Source: Geobacillus sp. 46C-IIa (GTDB lineage: Bacteria > Bacillota > Bacilli > Bacillales > Anoxybacillaceae). Taken from it: a DNA stretch of 64,000 nt. Below are positions 20,082-28,808 of this stretch, in pieces. The DNA lies in contig NZ_CP061474.1 in assembly GCF_014679505.1 (NCBI RefSeq), positions 712,001 to 776,000 of the forward strand, in the 5' to 3' direction. The translations under genes were made by a program, and so were the position numbers. Within the stretch, counting starts at the first letter, position 1. Each line of letters begins with the position of its first letter. Under the pieces are notes generated by a model. That model was not told the DNA's origin. It was given only the letters and a program-made list of their open reading frames with translations, and made no database searches.

Positions 20082-23000
20082 ATGAAGCGGTGGCGCGGCT
20101 GGCTTTTATGGGGAATGTTGTTTTGGCTGATGGCAAGCCTATGGCCGATGAAAGCAGGTGTTGTGTACGCCGATCAAACAGAGGGGGCCATTACGTTCGT
20201 TTCGGATGAGAAGATTGAGGGATGGGCGACCGCACCAGGGAGCGGTAGCGGGCAAGGGAACAGCATTCGCTACTTTATGGTTCGCATTCAGCCGAAGGAA
20301 CAAAGCGGCGCGGCAGTCAGCTACCGAGCCGAAGCGGTGGAAGCGCCGGCGGACCGAAACGGGGAGAAAAACTATACGTTTTCTCTTGATATGCGCGGGA
20401 AGTGGCCGCCGGCTTCGGGAACAAGGGCGACTTACCAAATCACCGTCGATGCGTATCGCGTGTTAGGGAATGGAAAAGAGGATGTGTATTTTTCATTTCC
20501 ACAGACGCCTTATCCATATACGAGGCAAACGGAGGCGAGCACGGCGAAATTGGATTTTTCCCTTTCGTTTTCACAGCCGGAATACGCTAAGCCGCCAAAC
20601 GGCGATGCCCAAGGCCGGCTCGATGCGACGCTCATTCCACAAGGGGCCGTTTCATCGCCCGTCCGTCCGCCGATCGATGTGGTGTTTGTGATGGACGTGT
20701 CGGGATCGATGACGATGATGAAGTTGCAAAGCGCCAAATCTGCTTTGCAGGCAGCGGTGAATTATTTCAAAACCAATTATCATCCGAATGATCGGTTTGC
20801 TCTGATCCCATTTTCTGATGACGTAAACGAAACAGGTGTGGTTCCATTCGGATTTAAATCCAATGTCATTAGTCAACTAGATGCCATAATTGATAAAGGA
20901 AATGGTTTGACGGCCAACGGCGGGACGAACTATTCGGCCGCCTTGTCGCTTGCCCATTCGTATTTTAACGATCCGGCGCGGAAAAAGTACATTATCTTTT
21001 TGACCGACGGAAAGCCGACGGTGTTAAACACAACAAGTTCGATTACGTATAAGGAAATTAGGAGAGCTTTTTTTGGATTGAAATATTATTATGGCGACAA
21101 AATCACCTCTTCCTTACCGCTCACGTATGTACTGTACAGCGATGGGAAAACGGCCAGCATCGATTTTACCGATAAGGACGGTTATGACCGACTATTTTAC
21201 AACAATGGTGCCGATTATGTGAATGGATGGCCGTTTTCCACCGATAACGGCTATCCGTTCACGTATGACCGGGTTGAAGGAAAAATTCGCACCGATGCCG
21301 CCAATGTGGCAAAAACGCTTGGCATGAACAACATTACACTGTATTCGATCGGTTTTGGCGACAATAACGAGGTCGATATGGACTATTTGCGGGCGCTGTC
21401 GGCGACAGCGGGAGGGGAAGCGCGGCAAGGAACGCCGCAAAACTTGACCGAGTTGTTTCAACGGTTTTCACAGATGTCCACCGATCCGACTTTGACGGGA
21501 ACGATTCGCATTCCGCTTTCATCATTCGGCGGCAATGTAGCCATTGCAGAAAACGGTCAAGTATGGCTGGATGAAGACAGACAAAACGCGTATATTTCAT
21601 TTTCGATTCCGTATGAGGTCGGGAAGCCGGCGCCGGCGCCGATTACGATTCCGGTTTCCGTCTCTTTTAAGCAAAAAGGGACATATACGTTTACGGCCGA
21701 ACTAACGTACCGTGATGTATACGGGCAGCTGCAGCCGGCAGTGACCAAGACGGTGACGGTCACAGTGAAAGACGAAGTGCCCCCATTTTTTGAAGGAACG
21801 GCTGCTTTGAACGGAATCAGCCGCAAGGTCGATGATTTGGTGAAGAACGGAACTGATGATGGGGATGACAACCGATTCCGAGCCGAGTATTCGTTCAAGC
21901 CGTCCGGCTACGTCGGCGCTGCTTCCGGTACGATTAGTCATATCACGCTCATCCAGCCGCTTCCGGATGGCATTACCGCGTTGCCGGGGGAGAACGTGAC
22001 GATCGATAGCCAAAACGGCGTCCGCTGCGCGAAAGTTACGTTCCCCAACCGGACGATCGGTTATTCTCAGCTTGGGAAAATCACGTTATCCGCACAATTG
22101 ACGATGCAGGCGGAGTGGGCGATGGATCGAGTGCAGCTTCCTGCGGCGATTGTGGAGTTTACAGACAGCCGCTATGGAAAACGAACGTCAACGCTGGAGC
22201 CGCCGCTAGAGAAAATCGGCATGAAAGTGCGCCTTGCCGATTTTCCGAACCTTTATTATGAGGGGGATTATCGCGGACTCGTTTCCAAATGGGAATCATC
22301 TGCTTTTCGACTCGGTTGGACCACCCATCCGAATGATTATGGGTTGTTGCCGCTGCCGGTGAAAGCGATGCAATACGATTCGAACAATGACGGGATCTTG
22401 CTTGTCACTTACAGCAATGGCCAGACGGTGCGCGTCGCCTTGAAGCCGCAGCTGTCGATCATAACGGAAAGCGGTGTGGCGGAAAACGGCGCTGTGATCA
22501 CGGAAGCGCCGACTGTCAAAATGGTGGGGCTTGTCGCTGGCGAAGGGGTGAAGTACGAGCATCAAGTCGTACGAAATGGCGTGGTTTCACATTGGCAGCC
22601 GCTCGCTTCGCCGTATATGATTTCTATTTCCGATGACGGTGAGTATACTGTCGCGGTGCGTTCGGCTGGGGGACTGACGCGCGGTGACGGAACGACGAAG
22701 GTGACGTTCCGTTATCACAAGTTAATCGACCGTTTAGTGCTTGGTGATTACAAAGAGACGATGAACGTCGGTGAGGAGCAACACATTCGAGTGACGATAG
22801 AGCCCGCCGATGCGACGAACAAAACGCTTGCGTGGACATCAAGCGACCCAAATGTCGCATCCGTAGACCAAAACGGCACGGTGACAGCGCGAAAGCCTGG
22901 CACGGTGACGATTGCCGTCCGTGCGACTGACGGCAGCAACGTGCAAGCGTCGGCGACGATTACGGTCATTGATCCATACGTGCCGCTCGAACGGATGGCG

Positions 23001-23306
23001 TTCCGCACCCCGGTGCTGTACATGGAAGTCGGCGAACGGCTTGAAGTAATGCCGCAGCTTCGCTTCATTCCGGACCATGCGACCGATCAAACGCTTCGCT
23101 CCGTTGAATCGTCCGCACCGGAGTATGTCGCGGTTGTCCGTGAAAACGGCGCATGGGTTTTGGTCGCCAACGATGTCGGTTATGCGACGGTGACAGCGAC
23201 TGCCAATGCGAAAACGAGCGATCAGCAGCCGATTTGGGCGAACGTGACGGTGATTGTTCGCGAACCGGAAGATCACGTTGATAACGACAGTCGAAACCGC
23301 TGGTAA
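20082..23306 (+). CDS. Large secreted von Willebrand factor A / Big_2 protein, candidate pilus tip adhesin
   Basis: Secreted protein of 1074 residues, function not established. ATG at 20082 follows GGGAGGGGAAG. The N-terminus is a Sec signal peptide (Lys/Arg start, hydrophobic core about 7-30, cleavage probably after VYA). The VWA domain begins near residue 200 with a complete MIDAS: DVSGS, the Thr in GGTNYSAAL and the Asp in FLTDGKPT; about 80 extra residues rich in Tyr and Gly sit inside it. Beta-rich regions follow, and near the C-terminus there are Big_2-type repeats (PADATNKTLAWTSSDPNVAS, then PDHATDQTL). No LPXTG or membrane anchor is seen. It is convergent with three minor-pilin genes, the genomic setting of PilY1 in Gram-negative bacteria; a pilus-tip role is inferred from that. 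Confidence 0.75.
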   Translation: MKRWRGWLLWGMLFWLMASLWPMKAGVVYADQTEGAITFVSDEKIEGWATAPGSGSGQGNSIRYFMVRIQPKEQSGAAVSYRAEAVEAPADRNGEKNYTFSLDMRGKWPPASGTRATYQITVDAYRVLGNGKEDVYFSFPQTPYPYTRQTEASTAKLDFSLSFSQPEYAKPPNGDAQGRLDATLIPQGAVSSPVRPPIDVVFVMDVSGSMTMMKLQSAKSALQAAVNYFKTNYHPNDRFALIPFSDDVNETGVVPFGFKSNVISQLDAIIDKGNGLTANGGTNYSAALSLAHSYFNDPARKKYIIFLTDGKPTVLNTTSSITYKEIRRAFFGLKYYYGDKITSSLPLTYVLYSDGKTASIDFTDKDGYDRLFYNNGADYVNGWPFSTDNGYPFTYDRVEGKIRTDAANVAKTLGMNNITLYSIGFGDNNEVDMDYLRALSATAGGEARQGTPQNLTELFQRFSQMSTDPTLTGTIRIPLSSFGGNVAIAENGQVWLDEDRQNAYISFSIPYEVGKPAPAPITIPVSVSFKQKGTYTFTAELTYRDVYGQLQPAVTKTVTVTVKDEVPPFFEGTAALNGISRKVDDLVKNGTDDGDDNRFRAEYSFKPSGYVGAASGTISHITLIQPLPDGITALPGENVTIDSQNGVRCAKVTFPNRTIGYSQLGKITLSAQLTMQAEWAMDRVQLPAAIVEFTDSRYGKRTSTLEPPLEKIGMKVRLADFPNLYYEGDYRGLVSKWESSAFRLGWTTHPNDYGLLPLPVKAMQYDSNNDGILLVTYSNGQTVRVALKPQLSIITESGVAENGAVITEAPTVKMVGLVAGEGVKYEHQVVRNGVVSHWQPLASPYMISISDDGEYTVAVRSAGGLTRGDGTTKVTFRYHKLIDRLVLGDYKETMNVGEEQHIRVTIEPADATNKTLAWTSSDPNVASVDQNGTVTARKPGTVTIAVRATDGSNVQASATITVIDPYVPLERMAFRTPVLYMEVGERLEVMPQLRFIPDHATDQTLRSVESSAPEYVAVVRENGAWVLVANDVGYATVTATANAKTSDQQPIWANVTVIVREPEDHVDNDSRNRW

Positions 23307-23376
23307 TCGACATCAACACCCCCAAGCTTGTCGGCAAGATCAAATGATATCGACAATTGAGTGGAGGTTTTCCCGT

Positions 23377-23416
23377 AAAAAAGGGCGCGGCTAGATTGGC
23401 CTAGGCCGCCCTTTTC
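23377..23416. terminator. Bidirectional terminator between the VWA gene and the minor-pilin operon
   Basis: AAAAGGG..CGGC..TAG on one side pairs with CTA..GCCG..CCCTTTT on the other, with A runs and T runs at both ends. It separates convergent genes. Confidence 0.75.
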
Positions 23417-23417
23417 T

Positions 23418-24995
23418 TTATTCTACTTTCAACCGGTCTACAACGAGGGACAACCGTTTGACAAACGGAAGACCTTCCCCGCGGTCGATCAGCACTTGCG
23501 GGTCGTGACGGATGACAAGACGCGACTGGTCGATGTCGTCATTCGGCGCTGGAATGAACGACAACCCGTTTTCTGCCCGACCTCGATAAGCGTTGACGAC
23601 AAGGCCGGATATGTCGGCATCCGGAGCGCGTTTGGACGCATCGCCGCGGGCGAACAAGCCGCCTTGAATATGAATGTACGAGCCAACCGCATAGACTGTG
23701 GCGTTGCTGCTTGTGTAAAAATAGCCTTTTAAGTTTGGGTGCCGCGGGAACGAATTATGAAACTCGTTAATGCGCGCCAGCTCAAGCGGACCGTCGGTCA
23801 AAAGGACAAGCTCTTTGCCGCCCCAGCCGCTAATGTCGGCATCATAAATGAGCGTGCGCCCGGTGACATATACAGAAGCGTCAAATGCGACATTTCCTTG
23901 AATCGTTAAATCGCCGAGCACGATCAAATTGCCGCGCACTTTTGTCGGCGTCTGTACGGTATTGCCTAAAAACAAATCGCCGTTGACGATGAGCCAATGT
24001 TTCTTCAAATCAATTTCCCCACGATCGACAAAAAACGACGAAACTCCCGGATGATGAAGAAGTACAGATTGATGCCAAGAGCGGCGAAGCAGCGGCTCAA
24101 TATCATCCACCACCGTTAGGCGGTCTTCGAGCACCGAAAGCAAGTCTGGAATGCCCTTATCAATCCATTGTTCGTATTCATCGCTGAACGTTTCAATTCC
24201 CGCCGCATTAAGCAGCTTATCTTTCACTGTCCAGTTAAAATCAACGTCAATAAAATCATCTGTTTCTTTTTGGACGGTCGCTCCCTCTAAACCAAGGGAA
24301 AAGTGAATGGGCTGTCGCAGAAACGTTCCTGTCCCTCTTTGATAGCAGTCAGCTCCGCCCGTGCAAGAGAACGCCTCTCCTTGAACAAGCCAGGCGCTGT
24401 CGGCCGAAAGGGTTGGAAAAGAAGTCGGTTCGGTCCGGCGCTGTGAATGGTCGATATAGTTGGCGGCGTTCGTGATATAGGCGTCGTTGCCGGCATATAC
24501 ATGCCCGTCGATATATGCGCCGCCGTTGACGGTCAAGTCCTCGGACGAGCCGAGGGCGTATTTTAAAAAGCTTGGCGTGTTGGCGATAATGACGCGCCGC
24601 GTGACCGTTTTGCTTCCGTGCGGCTTCGAAATATATAAGACACGCGTGAACAGTTTTTGCCGGTCGATCTCCCCTTCTTCAGTCGCGTCGCGGATGATGA
24701 CGCCGTAGCGCTGTTCAAACGCAGGCAGCCAACGGCTTAGATCATCGTCAAGGCGCGCCGGTGTAGAAAGGACAAAATCCGGCTTGGCGATGGCCGTTTT
24801 TAAGGCGGCGACCGTTTCGTCGATGGCGTTGGCTGCTTCCTGAAACGATTCGATCTCTTCCACACGCACGTGAGTAAATCGCGCCTGTTGAGCAGCAACG
24901 GTTAAAATCGTTAAGCCGAGCAAAAAGAAGATGGTGATGACAAGCATCGTTGTCACTAAACTGTAGCCGGCCTCGTTCAAGCGCAGGCGGTTCAT
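23418..24995 (-). CDS. PilX/GspK-like minor pilin with a long passenger domain
   Basis: 525 residues, much longer than a normal pilin. ATG at 24995 follows AAGGGGGG. N-terminus NEAG followed by YSLVTTMLVITIFF looks like a prepilin peptidase site and pilin helix, but position +5 is Thr instead of Glu, as in P. aeruginosa PilX and GspK-type tip pilins. Residues about 155-200 and 340-420 contain short repeated turns of the kind LTVNGGAYIDGHVYAG and LIVLGDLTIQGNVAFDASVY, which suggests a beta-solenoid related to bactofilin/polymer-forming folds (by eye). Last gene of a three-gene minor-pilin operon. Confidence 0.7.
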   Translation of the reverse strand: MNRLRLNEAGYSLVTTMLVITIFFLLGLTILTVAAQQARFTHVRVEEIESFQEAANAIDETVAALKTAIAKPDFVLSTPARLDDDLSRWLPAFEQRYGVIIRDATEEGEIDRQKLFTRVLYISKPHGSKTVTRRVIIANTPSFLKYALGSSEDLTVNGGAYIDGHVYAGNDAYITNAANYIDHSQRRTEPTSFPTLSADSAWLVQGEAFSCTGGADCYQRGTGTFLRQPIHFSLGLEGATVQKETDDFIDVDFNWTVKDKLLNAAGIETFSDEYEQWIDKGIPDLLSVLEDRLTVVDDIEPLLRRSWHQSVLLHHPGVSSFFVDRGEIDLKKHWLIVNGDLFLGNTVQTPTKVRGNLIVLGDLTIQGNVAFDASVYVTGRTLIYDADISGWGGKELVLLTDGPLELARINEFHNSFPRHPNLKGYFYTSSNATVYAVGSYIHIQGGLFARGDASKRAPDADISGLVVNAYRGRAENGLSFIPAPNDDIDQSRLVIRHDPQVLIDRGEGLPFVKRLSLVVDRLKVE

Positions 24996-25008
24996 TGCGA
25001 TTCCCCCC

Positions 25009-25584
25009 TTAAAAGCCGAACTCCGTTTTTAATGTAAACGGCTGCACATACAGCCAGCTGTCCGGGTCGGCGTGGTTGCGGTCTTGCACGGCGAGCTTCA
25101 TCGTGACGACACCGCTGCGGCAAATATGCGCTCCTCCTTTTTTTTCTTCGCGCAGGCAGCGGAGCGAAAGTGTGGAATCGGCGGCCAGCGAAAGGCGTGA
25201 TGAGGAAATGGCTTCCCCATTGATCGCCAGCGCGCCGTTTTCAATGGAAATCGTCAATGCAGCACCGTCCTTTTCATGTTCAGCAACAAATCCAGACGAG
25301 GCGTCAATCCATTGTTGTCGGTCTTCAATGAAGGTTAACTTCCGCTCATTGCTTGCGCTTAGATCAACGCCGTCAGGAGCGAGTTCGTACAGCTTGTTCA
25401 TCATCATGGCGACGGCATAGTCCGCCTCACTGCGCAGTTCGTTCTCGATGCCGATCCGCTGATAGGCGCGAATGCCGGTCAGAAAGACGGTATAAATGGC
25501 GCCGATGATGAGCAGGGAAATGGAGATGGCAGCGAGCAGCTCGACAAGCGTCATCCCGGCTTGGGCTTTAGCGGATCGTTTCAT
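25009..25584 (-). CDS. PilW-like minor pilin
   Basis: 191 residues. Prepilin cleavage site KAQAG before MTLVELLAAISISLLIIG, with Glu at +5 and the long hydrophobic N-terminal helix. The rest is a short soluble head with two Cys (about residues 149 and 159). ATG at 25584 follows GGAGTGATC. It overlaps the upstream PilV-like gene by 17 bases and lies 13 bases from the next gene, so the three are one transcript. Assignment to PilW rests on order and length, not on a search. Confidence 0.72.
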   Translation of the reverse strand: MKRSAKAQAGMTLVELLAAISISLLIIGAIYTVFLTGIRAYQRIGIENELRSEADYAVAMMMNKLYELAPDGVDLSASNERKLTFIEDRQQWIDASSGFVAEHEKDGAALTISIENGALAINGEAISSSRLSLAADSTLSLRCLREEKKGGAHICRSGVVTMKLAVQDRNHADPDSWLYVQPFTLKTEFGF

Positions 25585-26179
25585 CGGTGATCACTCCTTC
25601 CACCCATTCCGCCTCTTCCGACCGATCGCCCCAGCGGACGATCACGTACATTTTCAACGCATACTGTCCAAGGCCGGGGTCAGATTGCCGCACTTTTTCC
25701 GCCTCTTCGCTGATCCGTTCGCGCAGTGAACGCGGGAACTCCTCGAAGGGGGATGAAGTGAGCCGTTCCCAGTGCGTGCGTTCATACGGAATGAGAAAAA
25801 CAGCGATCCGCCCGTTGTCGTAAATGACGTTGTTGATCGTTGGGGCGAATTGGGCGCGGCATGCGTCCGGCTCCGGGAAAATGGCCGCATGTTCACAATC
25901 GGCATCCGTCAGTTTTACAAATGGCGTTTGTTCGTTGGTCGATTGGCGGACATGTTGTTCGAGCGCAGGGAAGTCCAATTTTTCCATATAAGCAGCGACG
26001 CCGCGGGCGATATTGATGGCGACCGTACGCCCTTGGTTGTAGGACGTGTACGTCATCGCGTTCGTGAAAAAGTAGAACAAGCCGATCGCCACGCCTGATA
26101 ACAAAGTCAGGGCAAGCAATGTTTCGATGAGGGTGAACCCGTCTTTATGACTAAATGACAAAAAATTGTCCCCATCCAT
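25568..26179 (-). CDS. PilV-like minor pilin
   Basis: 203 residues. Prepilin site HKDG before FTLIETLLALTLLSG, with Phe at +1 and Glu at +5, then a soluble head with two Cys (about 98 and 107). It is the first gene of the minus-strand minor-pilin operon; a region of high AT content (26180-26250) upstream should hold the promoter. Minor pilins of this kind prime pilus assembly and present tip adhesins in Gram-negative systems. Confidence 0.74.
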   Translation of the reverse strand: MDGDNFLSFSHKDGFTLIETLLALTLLSGVAIGLFYFFTNAMTYTSYNQGRTVAINIARGVAAYMEKLDFPALEQHVRQSTNEQTPFVKLTDADCEHAAIFPEPDACRAQFAPTINNVIYDNGRIAVFLIPYERTHWERLTSSPFEEFPRSLRERISEEAEKVRQSDPGLGQYALKMYVIVRWGDRSEEAEWVEGVITDETIR

Positions 26180-26268
26180 TTGTCATAACCTTCTTTCAAA
26201 ATATGTAACTTTATTATACAATATTTTAGAGTCAAATCATGTAGAATTTTAGGATTAGAGGACGATGG

Positions 26269-28023
26269 GTGGAAGGTCTATCGGCCCTTTGGAAACGTTA
26301 CGCCGGGAAGGAACGGATGGGCATGTGGAAAGAGGCGGTTATTGATTTTGCGGCATTCATACTGGCTCTTTTGGCGATTTGGTTGTTGCCGCTTGGGTTT
26401 AGCCGGGCTGGGGGCGCGATAGTCGTCGCAGCCGCGTTTCTCATCGCCGTGTTGGCCCGACTGGCCGAATCGGCCGTGCCGCTTTGGCAGATCGTGTTGT
26501 TGCTGGGGCTCTTGTTGGCCGCGGTTTCTTATTTGTTCGACCGCCGGCTCGGCACCGTCCTTTATCGGTCGGCAACAGGGAAGGAAGAAAGGGACGGGCC
26601 GAATGATGAACGGATCGAAAAAACAGTGCGCTTGACAAAGCCGGTAGACGATAACGGCAAAGAAGCTGATCAGCGTGGGGCAAATGACCTAGATGATGGG
26701 CGCCAGCAAACGGCGTTCGTTCAGGAACACGGATATGCCGCTTCTGAAGCTGCTTGGCCGAACGCGGCGATGCGCCTTCATGACGGTTTGAAAGCGGACG
26801 AGCCCGCTTCAGACGAGCTCGAGCCAGCGCTGAAAGATTCGGCATCAGCGCTGAGCGAACCGGCAGCCACTGTCGATGAGCCGAGGATGTCTTCCGATGA
26901 ATCAGCGTTAAGGTTAGATGACTCAAGTCCAGCTTTCGATGAACGAGGGGCAACCCGCGAACAGGATGAGGACTTCGAACGCGAAAACGAGCATGTGGAA
27001 CGTTCTGCTGAGCTGTTGTCAGAATCAGCAAGCTATGCGGAACAGCGTGCCCCTTTTTCGTTGGAGCCCATTGCCTTGGGAGAAGATCGCGGAGTGGCTG
27101 AGCATGGAGGAGGACGCTCTGCGCTTGCGCCTGTCTTGCTTCCGATGCAGGCGGATGATGAGGAACAGCTTCCCGATTCCGCTTTCGAATCGCTCATTGC
27201 GGCTGATGAGCCGGCACGCCCTCCGCACGACTGGCTCGATGAGCTGCCGGTCGCTATGACGCCGGATATCGAAGCAGCGGCGCTGCAAGCAGGGACGTCC
27301 GCTGACTCCCTCGCTGATGATGGCGATAGCGATCAAGGGTTGTTGCAGGCAATCGATCGGAGTGACGCCGCTTTCTTGTTGGCTGTTTCTGAAGCGGCTA
27401 ACGACTCTGGCGATGAAAGCGAGCCCGTTTCCGAGCAGGAAACGCCGTCTGGGTCGTCTTTTAGAGAGGTGCCGCCGGACATCACATATGTTTTGCTGCC
27501 GGAAGTGAGCGGCGCTGCTGAACAAACAGTCGATGCGGATGGGGAACACGCGCTGTTTGAGCGACAAGGGGAGCAACAAACAAAGTCAAACGGGCAGGCC
27601 GGATGTCGCGAGTTCCAGGAAGATGGACAAACGGCAGGCCGATGGCAGGAAGACCGTGAGTGGACAGCCGGAGAACAGCAGGAAGGAGATAGGCTGCAGG
27701 AACGGAAAACGGTGCGCACAGAAGTCGTGCAGGCGGTGGCCTCTGAATTGCGTCTGAACCGCCGCCGTTTCGGTGCGGCCGACTATGAGCGCTGCCTCCT
27801 TCAATGCTTGGCCGAGCCGCTTTCCGACCGTGATTATTACGTATTGGCTCGTTTGTTAATGGAACATTATGTAATAGAACAACAGTACGATAAGTTAGCT
27901 CTATGGCTTGATGAACTCGCCAATCGTTTTTGCGCCTACCCGGCCGTAGCCGAGGAATTGGCGCTTTGGCGGCAGTCAGCCGCGACATTAGCAAACAGTT
28001 GGGGTGAAAATGATGAAAGCTAG
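26269..28023 (+). CDS. Membrane protein with long acidic disordered region, first gene of the pilus operon
   Basis: 584 residues; I do not recognise the family. GTG at 26269 has only a weak AGAGGA upstream; an internal ATG at 26317 is an alternative. Three hydrophobic segments (about residues 23-45, 47-66 and 72-90) are followed by about 400 residues of Asp/Glu/Ser/Ala-rich low complexity with loosely repeated DEPA/SDE/LDDS elements. The last about 90 residues look helical and TPR-like (LRLNRRRFGAADYERCLLQC onward). It overlaps the PRC-barrel gene by 11 bases and starts the operon that continues through pilO, so a pilus role is likely. Confidence 0.6.
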   Translation: MEGLSALWKRYAGKERMGMWKEAVIDFAAFILALLAIWLLPLGFSRAGGAIVVAAAFLIAVLARLAESAVPLWQIVLLLGLLLAAVSYLFDRRLGTVLYRSATGKEERDGPNDERIEKTVRLTKPVDDNGKEADQRGANDLDDGRQQTAFVQEHGYAASEAAWPNAAMRLHDGLKADEPASDELEPALKDSASALSEPAATVDEPRMSSDESALRLDDSSPAFDERGATREQDEDFERENEHVERSAELLSESASYAEQRAPFSLEPIALGEDRGVAEHGGGRSALAPVLLPMQADDEEQLPDSAFESLIAADEPARPPHDWLDELPVAMTPDIEAAALQAGTSADSLADDGDSDQGLLQAIDRSDAAFLLAVSEAANDSGDESEPVSEQETPSGSSFREVPPDITYVLLPEVSGAAEQTVDADGEHALFERQGEQQTKSNGQAGCREFQEDGQTAGRWQEDREWTAGEQQEGDRLQERKTVRTEVVQAVASELRLNRRRFGAADYERCLLQCLAEPLSDRDYYVLARLLMEHYVIEQQYDKLALWLDELANRFCAYPAVAEELALWRQSAATLANSWGENDES

Positions 28024-28792
28024 CGCGCAAATGATTGGATTGCCGATCATCAGCATCGCGGACGGTGCGCAAATCGGCACGGTGAAAAGTTTGGTGATCA
28101 ATCCGGAGAAAGGGTCAATCGATTTTTTAACGGTTGAACAAGACGATGTACAGCTTAGCTTAAAAGCGATTCCGTTTAAAAAAGTGGTCGGCGTCGGCGA
28201 GTTTGCCGTGACGGTCGAAACAGGGCATGACGTGATCGATCTTTCGGAAATTCCGATCGCCAATCAGCTCGTCAATAAGCAAATCCGCATTAAGAACACG
28301 AAAGCCATCACACGCAAAGGCCAGCTGCTCGGCGAAGCCAACGAGTTTTTTATTGACGAAGAAACAGGGGAGATTATCGGCATCGCTTTACACTTAGAAA
28401 ACAAGGAAGCAGTGCTGCCGGCGACGGAAGTATTGACGTACGGCAAAGATATTTTGGTCGTCCATGACGAAGCCAAACAAACGCTTCTTGACGACCCTGC
28501 GCAGCTGTTGAAGGCGGAAAGCGGTCAACCCGTTGCGGAAATGGACGAAGACGGTCTTTCGGCCCAAATGGATGCGATCGCTGAAAACGCTGAGAACGTC
28601 GAGGCGCTCCATACGTTACGAGAAAAACAAGTCGCGCTGTTAGCCGGAAAACGGCTGACAAAAGACGTTTATGATGCGGATGGACGCTTGTTATTCGCTG
28701 CTGGCACAACGCTTCGTGAAGAGGATGTGCGCAAGGCGCAAGAGGCCGGTCCGGGCGTTATCGTCGATGTCTCGATGAACGTGGAAGCATGA
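28013..28792 (+). CDS. PRC-barrel domain protein
   Basis: 259 residues from ATG 28013; GTG 28004 or ATG 28010 are possible, with GTTGGGG as the ribosome-binding site. Two PRC-barrel-like repeats are visible: IGTVKSLVINPEKGSIDFLT (about 22-41) and LGEANEFFIDEETGEIIGIA (about 105-124). A C-terminal helical part follows, ending in GRLLFAAGTTLREEDVRKA. PRC barrels are small beta folds used for protein-protein or RNA contacts. Being inside the pil operon, it may be an adapter (inference). Confidence 0.65.
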   Translation: MKASAQMIGLPIISIADGAQIGTVKSLVINPEKGSIDFLTVEQDDVQLSLKAIPFKKVVGVGEFAVTVETGHDVIDLSEIPIANQLVNKQIRIKNTKAITRKGQLLGEANEFFIDEETGEIIGIALHLENKEAVLPATEVLTYGKDILVVHDEAKQTLLDDPAQLLKAESGQPVAEMDEDGLSAQMDAIAENAENVEALHTLREKQVALLAGKRLTKDVYDADGRLLFAAGTTLREEDVRKAQEAGPGVIVDVSMNVEA

Positions 28793-28808
28793 CGGGGGAG
28801 GGTCGGTA

